Assembly (NCBI GenBank): GCA_045579305.1
Contig: JAZNLY010000056.1
Span: forward strand, 34,244-98,243
Source of the DNA: Fimenecus sp045579305
Lineage (GTDB): Bacteria; Bacillota; Clostridia; Oscillospirales; Acutalibacteraceae
Direction of reading: 5' to 3'
Length of the DNA stretch: 64,000 nt
Shown here: positions 43,672 through 51,190 of the stretch, one piece after another
Layout: every line of letters begins with the position of its first letter
Position numbering within the stretch: the stretch's first letter is position 1
Position numbers and translations under genes: made by a program
The notes under the pieces: model-generated
Database searches by the model: none
What the model saw: the letters and a program-made list of their open reading frames with translations, nothing else
What the model was told of the DNA's origin: nothing

Positions 43672-44586
43672 TTACCTTAATTTCTCTATCGTTCGAAGTT
43701 TTGCACTCCTGCTTCTGTTATTCACATCAAGTTCCGACTGTTTAGCCGATAAACCTTTATTAATTATTTTCCCCTCAGGTGTGTTTCCGCAAACACAAAT
43801 CGGAAACTCCTTAGGACAAGTGCAACCAATGGTGAATTCACGGAATTTTTCTTTTACCGTTCTGTCCTCAAGCGAATGGAATGTGATTATTGAAAGTCTT
43901 CCACCCACCTTCAGGCTGTGAAACATATCATCCACTGCCTGTGCAAGTGTTGAGAGCTCTTCATTTACCTCAATTCTTATTGCCTGGAATGTTTTTCTTG
44001 CAGGATGTCCATCTCTTTTGTATTTAGCAGGAACTGAATCTTTTATAATCTCTGCAAGCTCCAATGTGGTTCCGATTTTTTTTGTTTCTCTTGCTTTCAC
44101 AATATTCTTTGCAATATTTCTTGCGAACTTTTCTTCACCGTATCGGATGATTATATTGGAAAGCTCTTGTTCGGAGTATCCATTCACCACATCATAAGCA
44201 CTTTTACCCGCTTTGCTCATTCGCATATCAAGAGGAGCATCGTGGTGGAATGAAAAACCTCTTTCAGGAGTATCAAGCTGGAATGAACTGACTCCAAGGT
44301 CAGCAAGAATTCCGTCCGCCTGTCTGCCATTTAAAATGTTTTTTATATTGCTGAAATTATCGTTGACAATTTCAACCTGTGGCATATTACCGATTCTTTC
44401 GGCAATTACCTGAATGGCGTCGGGGTCACGGTCAATAGCAACGAGAACACCGTCCGGGATGTGCTCAAGTATAGCTTTTGAATGCCCCGCTCCACCACAG
44501 GTACAATCAACGTACAAACCATCTTTTTTAATATTGAGTGATTCTATTGTTTCATCAAACAAAACTGAAATGTGTGAAAATTCCAT
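43672..44586 (-). CDS. rsmH: 16S rRNA (cytosine(1402)-N(4))-methyltransferase
   Basis: Methylates C1402 in the ribosomal P site. It begins MEFSHISVLFDETIESLN and has the SAM-binding YVDCTCGGAGHSKAIL, ILADLGVSSFQLD and RGFSFHHDAPLDMRM motifs. A Cys-rich segment, GCTCPKEFPICVCG, lies near the end. It has 304 residues and sits six bases after mraZ in the standard cluster order. Confidence 0.98.
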   Translation of the reverse strand: MEFSHISVLFDETIESLNIKKDGLYVDCTCGGAGHSKAILEHIPDGVLVAIDRDPDAIQVIAERIGNMPQVEIVNDNFSNIKNILNGRQADGILADLGVSSFQLDTPERGFSFHHDAPLDMRMSKAGKSAYDVVNGYSEQELSNIIIRYGEEKFARNIAKNIVKARETKKIGTTLELAEIIKDSVPAKYKRDGHPARKTFQAIRIEVNEELSTLAQAVDDMFHSLKVGGRLSIITFHSLEDRTVKEKFREFTIGCTCPKEFPICVCGNTPEGKIINKGLSAKQSELDVNNRSRSAKLRTIEKLR

Positions 44587-44592
44587 ATTCCA

Positions 44593-45003
44593 TTACCACT
44601 CAATGTCTTCTGAGAAGTCAATTGCATCCTTAGTGCTTGTCTGAGTAATCCTGAATTTCTCCATAGGCCAGATTTCAATTCTTCGGCCAGCACCGACAAT
44701 TGCAGTTTCTTTTGAAAGTTCAGCATGTTCAACAAATCTGCCATCCAAAGTAATACGGCCTTGATTATCAACACTTGTTTCAACAACATTGCTGAAAAAG
44801 TCTCTCTGTTCTTTAAGACTTCTATGTGTCTTTCTGTACTGTTCTGCAATTTCCTCAAAAGTTTCCTGCGGGTAAATGAAAAGGTTGGTCTCAGCGCCGG
44901 GCATTATATAAAGCTTTTCACCCAGCTGGTCACGGAACTTAGCAGGAATGAATAAACGATTTTTAGAGTCCATGCTATGGAAATACAAGCTTATAAATGA
45001 CAT
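44593..45003 (-). CDS. mraZ: Transcriptional regulator MraZ
   Basis: DNA-binding regulator of its own division operon. The protein (136 residues) has two SpoVT-AbrB-like halves, YFHSMDSKNRLFIPAKFRD and VETSVDNQGRITLDGRFVEH, each with the conserved D-x-K/Q-x-R core. It is first in the dcw cluster. Just downstream of the promoter is a GTGGGGGAG sequence of the kind MraZ binds, although clear tandem copies are not seen. Confidence 0.97.
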   Translation of the reverse strand: MSFISLYFHSMDSKNRLFIPAKFRDQLGEKLYIMPGAETNLFIYPQETFEEIAEQYRKTHRSLKEQRDFFSNVVETSVDNQGRITLDGRFVEHAELSKETAIVGAGRRIEIWPMEKFRITQTSTKDAIDFSEDIEW

Positions 45004-45089
45004 TTTTATCCATTCCTTTCTTAGTTATTTTTCGTCTATTTACCCTTTTCGGTGTAAAAAGAGTGCATTTCTCCCCCACCGATGCATTA

Positions 45090-45118
45090 ATTATACAATA
45101 TAACGAAGAAAAAATCAA
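45090..45118 (-). promoter_or_regulatory. SigA-type promoter of the dcw cluster
   Basis: TTGATT (45113-45118), 17 bases, TATAAT (45090-45095) on the minus strand. GTGGGGGAG follows at about 45071-45079, a candidate MraZ site in the early leader. Confidence 0.75.
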
Positions 45119-45210
45119 GGAAAACATAAAATTTCTTTTGTGCATTTTTCTACAAAGTTTTTGTTTCATCTTTGTGCAGTTTGCACAATGAAAAAGTGAT
45201 AAAAAACAAC

Positions 45211-45245
45211 AAAAAAACACCCCGTTTTTTCTCAAAACGGAGTGT
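45211..45245 (-). terminator. Terminator of ppa
   Basis: ACACTCCGTTTT and AAAACGGGGTGT pair around a short loop and are followed by TTTTTTT on the minus strand, about 20 bases after the ppa stop. Confidence 0.9.
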
Positions 45246-45263
45246 AATTTTATAGTTGTTTTT

Positions 45264-45794
45264 TTACTTTCCGAAGCTCTTTTTATAGCCCTCGATTGCA
45301 TCGTCAATGATGTCAATTGCAGCCAGAACACCCTTTGCTTCATCAATTGCAGTGTCCTTATTTTCAAGCATTTTATACACTGTAAAGAAGTGAGTCATCT
45401 CATCAAAAATATGTTTGGGAAGCTGACTTATATCCTTATACACATTGTATGTGGGGTCACCAAACGGAATTGCGATAATTTTATCGTCAGCGTGTCCACC
45501 GTCGACCATTGATATAACCCCTATGGGATAACAACGGACAAGTGCCATTGGCTCAATTTTTTCTGAACAAAGAACAAGCACATCCAACGGGTCATTATCT
45601 TCGGCATAAGTTCTTGGAATAAAACCATAGTTCGCAGGATAGTGAGTTGATGTGTGAAGAACACGGTCAAGCTTTAAAAGACCTGTTTCCTTATCAAGCT
45701 CGTATTTCATTTTACTGCCCTTGCTGATTTCAATTACCGCTTCGAAATCTTTTCGGGTAATTCTTGAAGCATCTATATCATGCCATATATTCAT
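45264..45794 (-). CDS. ppa: Inorganic pyrophosphatase, family I
   Basis: Hydrolyses pyrophosphate to pull biosynthetic reactions forward. The family I signature DNDPLDVLVL carries the metal-binding Asp residues, and YPANYGFIPRTYAED precedes it. At 176 residues it is normal. The ATG overlaps the pncB stop by one base (TAATG). Because pncB releases pyrophosphate, the coupling makes biochemical sense. Confidence 0.97.
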   Translation of the reverse strand: MNIWHDIDASRITRKDFEAVIEISKGSKMKYELDKETGLLKLDRVLHTSTHYPANYGFIPRTYAEDNDPLDVLVLCSEKIEPMALVRCYPIGVISMVDGGHADDKIIAIPFGDPTYNVYKDISQLPKHIFDEMTHFFTVYKMLENKDTAIDEAKGVLAAIDIIDDAIEGYKKSFGK

Positions 45795-47251
45795 TATTTC
45801 TTAACTCCTTTATACTCCTCAATAAGATTTTTACGGACTCTCCAAAGGTTTTCAGAAAGGTCAACATAATAAGTATGAGGGTTTTCAAATCGTTTAACTT
45901 CTTCCCAGAGGTTATCAATTTCACCTGAACAATAATCTCTGATTTCGTCAACTGTTGGTTCTTTATAAACACATTCACCATTCAGGAAAACAGGCTTGAG
46001 CATTTTTCTTGCAACAAAGTTTTCAACCTCTTTTCGCTTCCATGTGAAATCAGGGTCAAAGAGTATATAAGGCTTACTTTCGTCAATTTCTTCATTTTCC
46101 AATGTGAGCACATCGGCAATAGCCTTACCGGTTTCACAGTCGAAGAGTCTGTAAAGCATTTTTGAATGAGGTGTTGTGATTTTACTTACATTTTCGGAAA
46201 GATTGATTTTAGGGATAATTTCACCGTCTTTTTCAATTGCGCTTAATTTATAGACACCGCTGAAAAGAGGTGCTGATGCTGAATTTATAAGTCTTTCACC
46301 AACTATAAAGCAGTCAACCTTTGCTCCCTGTAAAATCATATCGTTGATGATATACTCGTCAAGTGAATTTGATGCTGTAATGCTGCAATCAGGGTATCCT
46401 GCTTCATCAAGCATCTTTCTTGCCTTTTTAGAAAGGTATGTTATGTCACCCGAGTCAATACGGATACTTACAGGGCGTTTGCCCATTGGTGCTAAAACAT
46501 CATTAAAGGCTTTGATTGCGTTCGGAACACCTGAACGGATTGTGTCATAAGTATCCACAACAAGTGAACAGTCATCGGGATATTGTTTTGCATATTCACA
46601 GAATGCTTCATATTCAGAATCAAACATCTGTACCCAGCTGTGAACCATTGTATTCATTGTCGGAATGTGGAATTTTTCACTCTGTACAACGCCTGAAGTA
46701 CCCACACAACCACCGATATATGCAGCACGTGAGCCGTAAAATGCAGAATCAAAACCGACAGCACGACGAGTACCGAATTCAGCAACACTTGTACCCTTTG
46801 CAGCACGGACAAGACGATTTGCCTTTGTTGCAACAAGGCTCTGATGATTCATACAAACCATAAGGATTGTTTCGATAAGTTGCGCCTGAACAATAGGTCC
46901 ACGAACCTTGATTACAGGCTCGTTAGGGAAAATCGGTGTTCCCTCGGGTACTGACCAGATGTCACACTGGAACTTGAAATTACGAAGATAGTCAATAAAC
47001 TCATCACAGAGTCCAAGGGTCCCGAGATATTCCAAGTCAGACTCGGTAAATGAAATATTTTTAATAAAATCAACAATTCTTGAAAGCCCTGCAAAAACTG
47101 CAAAGCCACCTTTATCAGGAACTTTTCTGAAGAAAACATCAAAATATGCGATTTCGTCGTTTTTACCACTCATAAACAAGCCATTAGCCATTGTGAGCTC
47201 GTAAAGTTCCGTCATCAAAAAACGGTTTTTATTGAGAGATTCATTATTCAT
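45794..47251 (-). CDS. pncB: Nicotinate phosphoribosyltransferase
   Basis: Salvages nicotinic acid into NAD synthesis, consuming PRPP and releasing pyrophosphate. FLMTELYELTMANGLF, VAEFGTRRAVGFDSAFYGSR and VSIRIDSGDITYLSKKAR mark the type II phosphoribosyltransferase fold. The ATG at 47251, after AGGTGAT, gives 485 residues; 13 upstream residues are rejected. It is the first gene of a pncB-ppa unit. Confidence 0.95.
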   Translation of the reverse strand: MNNESLNKNRFLMTELYELTMANGLFMSGKNDEIAYFDVFFRKVPDKGGFAVFAGLSRIVDFIKNISFTESDLEYLGTLGLCDEFIDYLRNFKFQCDIWSVPEGTPIFPNEPVIKVRGPIVQAQLIETILMVCMNHQSLVATKANRLVRAAKGTSVAEFGTRRAVGFDSAFYGSRAAYIGGCVGTSGVVQSEKFHIPTMNTMVHSWVQMFDSEYEAFCEYAKQYPDDCSLVVDTYDTIRSGVPNAIKAFNDVLAPMGKRPVSIRIDSGDITYLSKKARKMLDEAGYPDCSITASNSLDEYIINDMILQGAKVDCFIVGERLINSASAPLFSGVYKLSAIEKDGEIIPKINLSENVSKITTPHSKMLYRLFDCETGKAIADVLTLENEEIDESKPYILFDPDFTWKRKEVENFVARKMLKPVFLNGECVYKEPTVDEIRDYCSGEIDNLWEEVKRFENPHTYYVDLSENLWRVRKNLIEEYKGVKK

Positions 47252-47268
47252 AAATATCACCTGTTTAT

Positions 47269-47297
47269 ATTTTAACAAAGATTTATGCAAAAGTCTA
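47269..47297 (-). promoter_or_regulatory. Probable promoter of pncB-ppa
   Basis: TAGACT (47292-47297), 17 bases, TAAAAT (47269-47274) on the minus strand. The -35 box is weak. Confidence 0.5.
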
Positions 47298-47310
47298 TAA
47301 TAATTTGTTG

Positions 47311-47339
47311 TTGAAGATAAATAAAAAATAGTATATAAT
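47311..47339 (+). promoter_or_regulatory. SigA-type promoter of the nitroreductase gene
   Basis: TTGAAG (47311-47316), 17 bases, TATAAT (47334-47339), about 30 bases before the ATG. Confidence 0.7.
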
Positions 47340-47369
47340 TAGTTTAGAATAAATTTAGGAGAAATATTT

Positions 47370-47897
47370 ATGTTTAATGAGTTAATTCTGAAAAGAGAAA
47401 GTTGCAGAAACTATAATGGTAAGCCTGTAAATACTGATTTACTCCTGAAGTGTGTTGACGCTGCTCGTCTTTCACCTTCTGCTTGTAATTCACAGCCATG
47501 GAAATACTATATTATCAACGGTGGTGAAAATGCAGAAAAAATCAGAGATTGTATTCAGCCAAACGGAGCAAACAAGTTTGTACAGAATTGTCCTGCATTT
47601 GCTATTGTGACAGAAATACCTGCTACACTTAAATCTTTCGTTATTGAAAAAGTTAAAAACAGCCAGAAATGGGCTGAAAACGACATTGGTCTTTCCGTTG
47701 CTCATTACTGTTTACAGGCGGCTGACTTAGGTCTTGGAACTTGTATTATCGGTATGGTTGAAGAGGACAAAGTCCGTGAATACTTCGGAATCGAAGACAA
47801 AATCAGACTTGTTATTGCAACTGGATACTCTGCAGATGAAAGTCCAAGAAACAAGGCGAGAAAACCACTTGAAGATGTTTGCGAAGTAATTGAATAA
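47370..47897 (+). CDS. Nitroreductase-family flavoprotein
   Basis: A 175-residue FMN-dependent oxidoreductase. The N-terminal RESCRNYNGKPV and ARLSPSACNSQPWKYYII are the FMN-binding motifs, and GLGTCIIGMVEEDKVREYFG is the conserved later segment. The substrate cannot be told; members reduce nitroaromatics, quinones or act in cofactor metabolism. It is a single-gene transcript with a promoter and a terminator of its own, divergent from pncB. Confidence 0.92.
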   Translation: MFNELILKRESCRNYNGKPVNTDLLLKCVDAARLSPSACNSQPWKYYIINGGENAEKIRDCIQPNGANKFVQNCPAFAIVTEIPATLKSFVIEKVKNSQKWAENDIGLSVAHYCLQAADLGLGTCIIGMVEEDKVREYFGIEDKIRLVIATGYSADESPRNKARKPLEDVCEVIE

Positions 47898-47930
47898 ATG
47901 CAAAATCCATAATGCAAAACGCAAAATTAA

Positions 47931-47955
47931 CGGCGAGGATAACCTCGCCGTTTTT
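47931..47955 (+). terminator. Terminator of the nitroreductase gene
   Basis: CGGCGAGG and CCTCGCCG pair around a four-base loop, followed by TTTTT. Confidence 0.88.
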
Positions 47956-48061
47956 ATAAGTTGCCATATTTTTCTACATATTCTTTTGCTTTATTTCTAA
48001 TCCACACACGATTGTGATTGATAAATGGTTTTATTTGCAAGTCATACCCACCTGCACCCAT
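47954..48061 (-). other. Possible 35-residue gene remnant
   Basis: A short frame reads MGAGGYDLQIKPFINHNRVW and ends EYVEKYGNL. It has no good ribosome binding site and no recognised family. The composition looks protein-like, so it may be the surviving end of a lost gene. It lies in a 301-base gap that also holds the nitroreductase terminator and two hairpin repeats. Confidence 0.25.
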
Positions 48062-48082
48062 TTTATATATGAAATTATTTAC

Positions 48083-48163
48083 GGGACGATGTGGGCATCC
48101 TCCCCTACTTACATTATCATTTTAGTGTGTACAACTTTTGAAACTGGCGATTCGTGAATCGCC
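48083..48163. repeat. Two intergenic hairpin repeats ending in CCTAC
   Basis: GGGACGATG...CATCCTCCCCTAC (48083-48108) and GGCGATTCGTGAATCGCC followed by CCTACA (48146-48169) are short hairpins with a shared CCTAC edge. The element at 50628-50716 has the matching GTAGGG edge, so all three may belong to one REP-like repeat family. Confidence 0.6.
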
Positions 48164-48198
48164 CCTACATTTTGCGCTTTGAGTTTTGCATTTTGCAC

Positions 48199-48954
48199 TT
48201 ATAATCTAACTGATATTCCGTTATCTTTAAGATAATGTTTCAAGTCCATGATTGGGATTTCGTTGAAGTGAAAGAGTGATGCAGCAAGGACAGCATCTGC
48301 TTTACCCTCATTGAAAGCATCGAGGAAATGAGATTTTGCACCTGCACCGCCTGATGCAATTACAGGCACACCTACACACTCGGAAACTGCACGGTTCAGG
48401 GCATTGTCATAACCTGTTTTTTGACCGTCACAGTCCATACTTGTAAGGAGAATTTCTCCTGCTCCCCTTTTCACTGCTTCTTCTGCCCATTTAACAGCAT
48501 CAATGCCTGTTGGAATTCGACCGCCATTAAGATAAACTTCCCAACCCTTATCATTTCGTTTTGCATCAATAGCACAAACTACACATTGGCTACCGAATTT
48601 ATATGCTGCGTCATTTATAAGATTCGGATTTCGCACAGCAGCAGAGTTTACTGAAATCTTGTCAGCACCTGCACGAAGCAATTCCTTGAAATCGTCAACT
48701 GTTCTTATTCCGCCACCAACTGTGAACGGAATAAAGATATTGTCGGCAACCTGACGAACAATTTCAAGCATTGTTCCTCTGCCCTCGTGAGTTGCAGTAA
48801 TGTCAAGAAGGACTAACTCGTCAGCACCTTTTTTGTTGTATTCGATTGCACATTCCACAGGGTCACCTGCATCGCGGATGTTTACAAAACTGACACCTTT
48901 TACTACTCGTCCGTTTTTCACATCAAGACAAGGTATAATTCTTTTAGCGTACAT
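48199..48954 (-). CDS. hisF: Imidazole glycerol phosphate synthase, cyclase subunit
   Basis: With HisH it turns PRFAR and ammonia into imidazole glycerol phosphate and AICAR in histidine synthesis. It is a TIM barrel of 251 residues. Catalytic Asp residues lie in CLDVKNGRVVKG and CAIDAKRN; the phosphate-binding ends are VGGGIRTV and IASGGAGA. The start overlaps the hisH stop (TAATG). No other his genes are in the window. Confidence 0.97.
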   Translation of the reverse strand: MYAKRIIPCLDVKNGRVVKGVSFVNIRDAGDPVECAIEYNKKGADELVLLDITATHEGRGTMLEIVRQVADNIFIPFTVGGGIRTVDDFKELLRAGADKISVNSAAVRNPNLINDAAYKFGSQCVVCAIDAKRNDKGWEVYLNGGRIPTGIDAVKWAEEAVKRGAGEILLTSMDCDGQKTGYDNALNRAVSECVGVPVIASGGAGAKSHFLDAFNEGKADAVLAASLFHFNEIPIMDLKHYLKDNGISVRL

Positions 48955-49568
48955 TATTTTACCTCCATTGATGCAAAATTTTTGAGAATCTGAAGTCCCA
49001 CATCACCTGATTTTTCAGGATGGAACTGGGTGGCGAAAATATTACCCTTACCAACAGCAGAATGGAAATCAATTCCGTAATTTGTCACAGTTGCGATTTC
49101 ATTTTCATCTTCTGCGTGAAGATAATATGAATGGACAAAATAAACATAAGAGTTTTCGGGAATATCTTTAAAAAGAGTTTCTTTTTGCCTGATTTCCAAG
49201 GAGTTCCAACCGATGTGAGGTATTTTAAGTCCCATATCAGGTGAGAATTTTTTGATTTTACCCTTAAAAATTCCAAGTCCTTTAACTCCCGGAGATTCCT
49301 CGGATTCTTCGAACAAAAGTTGAAGTCCAAGGCATATACCCAAAAATGGTTTGCCACTCAATGCATTCTGCTTGACAGTTTTTACAAGACCTTTTTTTGT
49401 CATTGAATCCATTGCATCACCAAAAGAACCAACACCGGGAAGAAGAATTTTGTCACAAGCGTTGATTGTTTCAGGATTATCTGTTATTACACATTCGGCA
49501 CCAATGAAATCAAAGGCTTTTTTAACACTCTGAAGATTTCCTGCGCCATAATCAATTATTGCTATCAT
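48954..49568 (-). CDS. hisH: Imidazole glycerol phosphate synthase, glutamine amidotransferase subunit
   Basis: Supplies ammonia from glutamine to HisF. The nucleophile Cys is in GICLGLQLLFEESEE, and the His-Glu pair is in TQFHPEKSGDVG. The ATG at 49568 (MIAIIDYGAGNLQSV) is nine bases after AAGGA and gives the family start; an ATG three codons earlier overlaps that site. It has 204 residues and is first in a two-gene unit with its own promoter. Confidence 0.97.
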   Translation of the reverse strand: MIAIIDYGAGNLQSVKKAFDFIGAECVITDNPETINACDKILLPGVGSFGDAMDSMTKKGLVKTVKQNALSGKPFLGICLGLQLLFEESEESPGVKGLGIFKGKIKKFSPDMGLKIPHIGWNSLEIRQKETLFKDIPENSYVYFVHSYYLHAEDENEIATVTNYGIDFHSAVGKGNIFATQFHPEKSGDVGLQILKNFASMEVK

Positions 49569-49598
49569 TTTTGTCATTCCTTGAAAAATATTAATGTT

Positions 49599-49627
49599 AT
49601 TTTAGCACAGTAAAGCGAGAAAATCAA
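49599..49627 (-). promoter_or_regulatory. SigA-type promoter of hisH-hisF
   Basis: TTGATT (49622-49627), 17 bases, TAAAAT (49599-49604) on the minus strand. It stands back to back with the promoter at 49648-49676. Confidence 0.7.
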
Positions 49628-49647
49628 TAGTATATCGCTTGTTTTAA

Positions 49648-49676
49648 TTGACTTTTGGAATAATTTACTATAAAAT
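49648..49676 (+). promoter_or_regulatory. SigA-type promoter of the NagD-like gene
   Basis: TTGACT (49648-49653), 17 bases, TAAAAT (49671-49676), about 30 bases before the start codon. Confidence 0.75.
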
Positions 49677-49704
49677 TGTTATTGAATTACGGAGGTACAT
49701 ACCT

Positions 49705-50484
49705 ATGAATGATATTTTAAATAAAAAAGGTTTTATCAGTGATATGGACGGTGTTATCTATCACGGTAACAAAATTTTACCCGGTGTTGCTGAATTTGTA
49801 AACTGGATGATAGACAATGACAAAAAGTTTGTTTTTCTTACAAACAGTCCTGAAAAAACTCCACACGAGTTAAGTATGAAGTTAGAACGTATGGGACTTA
49901 AGGTTTCTGCCGACCATTTCTACACAAGTGCCATGGCTACTGCGGCATTTTTAAGTTCACAGAAGCCAGGTTGTACTGCTTATGTTATCGGTGAAGGTGC
50001 ACTTTCAAAGGCTCTTTATGACCAAGGAATTTATATGAATGATGTTAACCCTGACTATGTTGTAGTTGGTGAAACGAGAACATACAGTTTCGAGAAAATA
50101 GAAAAGGCTATTGAACTCGTTCTTAAAGGTGCAAAACTTATCGGTACTAACCCTGACATTACAGGTCCTACCGAAAGAGGAATTATGCCTGCAACAGGCT
50201 CACTTATTGCTCCTATTGAAATTGCAACAGGCAAGAAAGCATATTTCGTGGGCAAACCAAACCCTTTGATGCTTCGTCACGGACTTCGCAAACTTGGTTG
50301 TCACAGTGAGGAAATCGCATTTATCGGTGACAGAATGGACACTGACATTATTGCAGGTATTGAGTCAAACGTTGACACAGTTCTTGTATTAAGTGGTGTT
50401 ACATCAATGGATAATATCGACCTTTTCCCATACAGGCCGAAATACATTTTCGAAAATGTTGGCGAAATACTTACAAGAGAATAA
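49705..50484 (+). CDS. HAD-IIA phosphatase, NagD-like
   Basis: A 259-residue phosphatase with the nucleophile motif ISDMDGVIYHGN, the second motif FLTNSPEKTPHEL, a C2-type cap, and the late motif AFIGDRMDTDI. NagD and its relatives dephosphorylate nucleotides or small sugar phosphates; the substrate here is unknown. The ATG at 49705 follows GGAGGT at the ideal distance; 19 upstream residues are rejected. It is transcribed alone and divergently from hisHF. Confidence 0.93.
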   Translation: MNDILNKKGFISDMDGVIYHGNKILPGVAEFVNWMIDNDKKFVFLTNSPEKTPHELSMKLERMGLKVSADHFYTSAMATAAFLSSQKPGCTAYVIGEGALSKALYDQGIYMNDVNPDYVVVGETRTYSFEKIEKAIELVLKGAKLIGTNPDITGPTERGIMPATGSLIAPIEIATGKKAYFVGKPNPLMLRHGLRKLGCHSEEIAFIGDRMDTDIIAGIESNVDTVLVLSGVTSMDNIDLFPYRPKYIFENVGEILTRE

Positions 50485-50499
50485 AAAAAGACATAAAGA

Positions 50500-50530
50500 A
50501 AGTCGGCACAAAATCGTGTCGACTTTTTTG
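50500..50530 (+). terminator. Terminator of the NagD-like gene
   Basis: AAGTCGGCAC and GTGTCGACTT pair (one G-U) around a six-base loop, followed by TTTTTT. Confidence 0.87.
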
Positions 50531-50627
50531 TTTAATTTAAGATTGTATGTACAACAAATCGAAATTTGTCGATTGAATGCAGAATTCAGAATTATGGAAC
50601 TGCGTTGCAATTTTAAAGAACAACTAA

Positions 50628-50716
50628 TATGGTGTAGCGGTAGGGCGGGGTCTTGACCCCGCCGTTGTTGGATTCCCTATTGCTTTTCGGCGGCAGCAAG
50701 CTACCGCCCTACCATA
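50628..50716. repeat. Intergenic element with inverted ends (MITE or REP-like)
   Basis: An 89-base unit bounded by TATGGT and ACCATA. Inside are inverted GGTAGGGCGG (50639-50648) and CCGCCCTACC (50704-50713), plus a perfect nine-base hairpin GGCGGGGTC-TT-GACCCCGCC (50644-50663). It is much richer in GC than its surroundings. No open frame. The 100 bases before it (50531-50627) hold only a small AATCGA/TCGATT inverted repeat. Confidence 0.7.
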
Positions 50717-50743
50717 ATCTATGAATTAAACTTTCCCGACGAA

Positions 50744-51175
50744 TTATAATTTATCCACGTCGGCATCGGTAATCATATGGAAGCCTGCATCTTCAAGTGC
50801 TTTTTCTGCTGCTGCATTATCAGCCACACGAAGAACAACATAAGCATGTTTTTCGGTTCTTGCCATAAATGCATAAAGATATTCCATATTGATATCTGCT
50901 TCGTCAAGGACTTCAAGTGCTTTTGAGAGTTTACCGGGCTGGTCACCGATTTTAACACCTACAACATCAGTCATTTTAAGAAGATAACCTGCCTCTGTCA
51001 ATGCTTTTGTTGCAGTTTCGTTATCATTTACGATAAGACGAAGGATACCGAAATCCTGTGTATCTGCAATAGAAAGTGCTCTCATATTAACATTATTATC
51101 TGCAAGTGTTTTTGTAATATTAACCAACGTACCCTGCTTGTTTTCAACGAAAATAGTTAACTGTTTTAATGACAT
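50744..51175 (-). CDS. Tandem ACT-domain protein
   Basis: A 143-residue protein made of two ACT domains, small ligand-binding folds that usually sense amino acids. The first begins LKQLTIFVENKQGTLVNITK and the second VGVKIGDQPGKLSKALEVLD. It has no enzymatic domain. It follows paaK by 15 bases and shares its T-box leader. Homologues are very often found beside paaK in anaerobes. It probably senses an aromatic amino acid or related acid to tune the pathway, which is an inference from context. Confidence 0.9.
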   Translation of the reverse strand: MSLKQLTIFVENKQGTLVNITKTLADNNVNMRALSIADTQDFGILRLIVNDNETATKALTEAGYLLKMTDVVGVKIGDQPGKLSKALEVLDEADINMEYLYAFMARTEKHAYVVLRVADNAAAEKALEDAGFHMITDADVDKL

Positions 51176-51190
51176 AGTTTTTTCCTCCTA

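Noticed and set aside
45060..45083. A full MraZ operator of tandem TGGG repeats
   Set aside because: Only one clear GTGGGGGAG copy is visible; the usual evenly spaced repeats were not found, so it is noted only as a candidate site.
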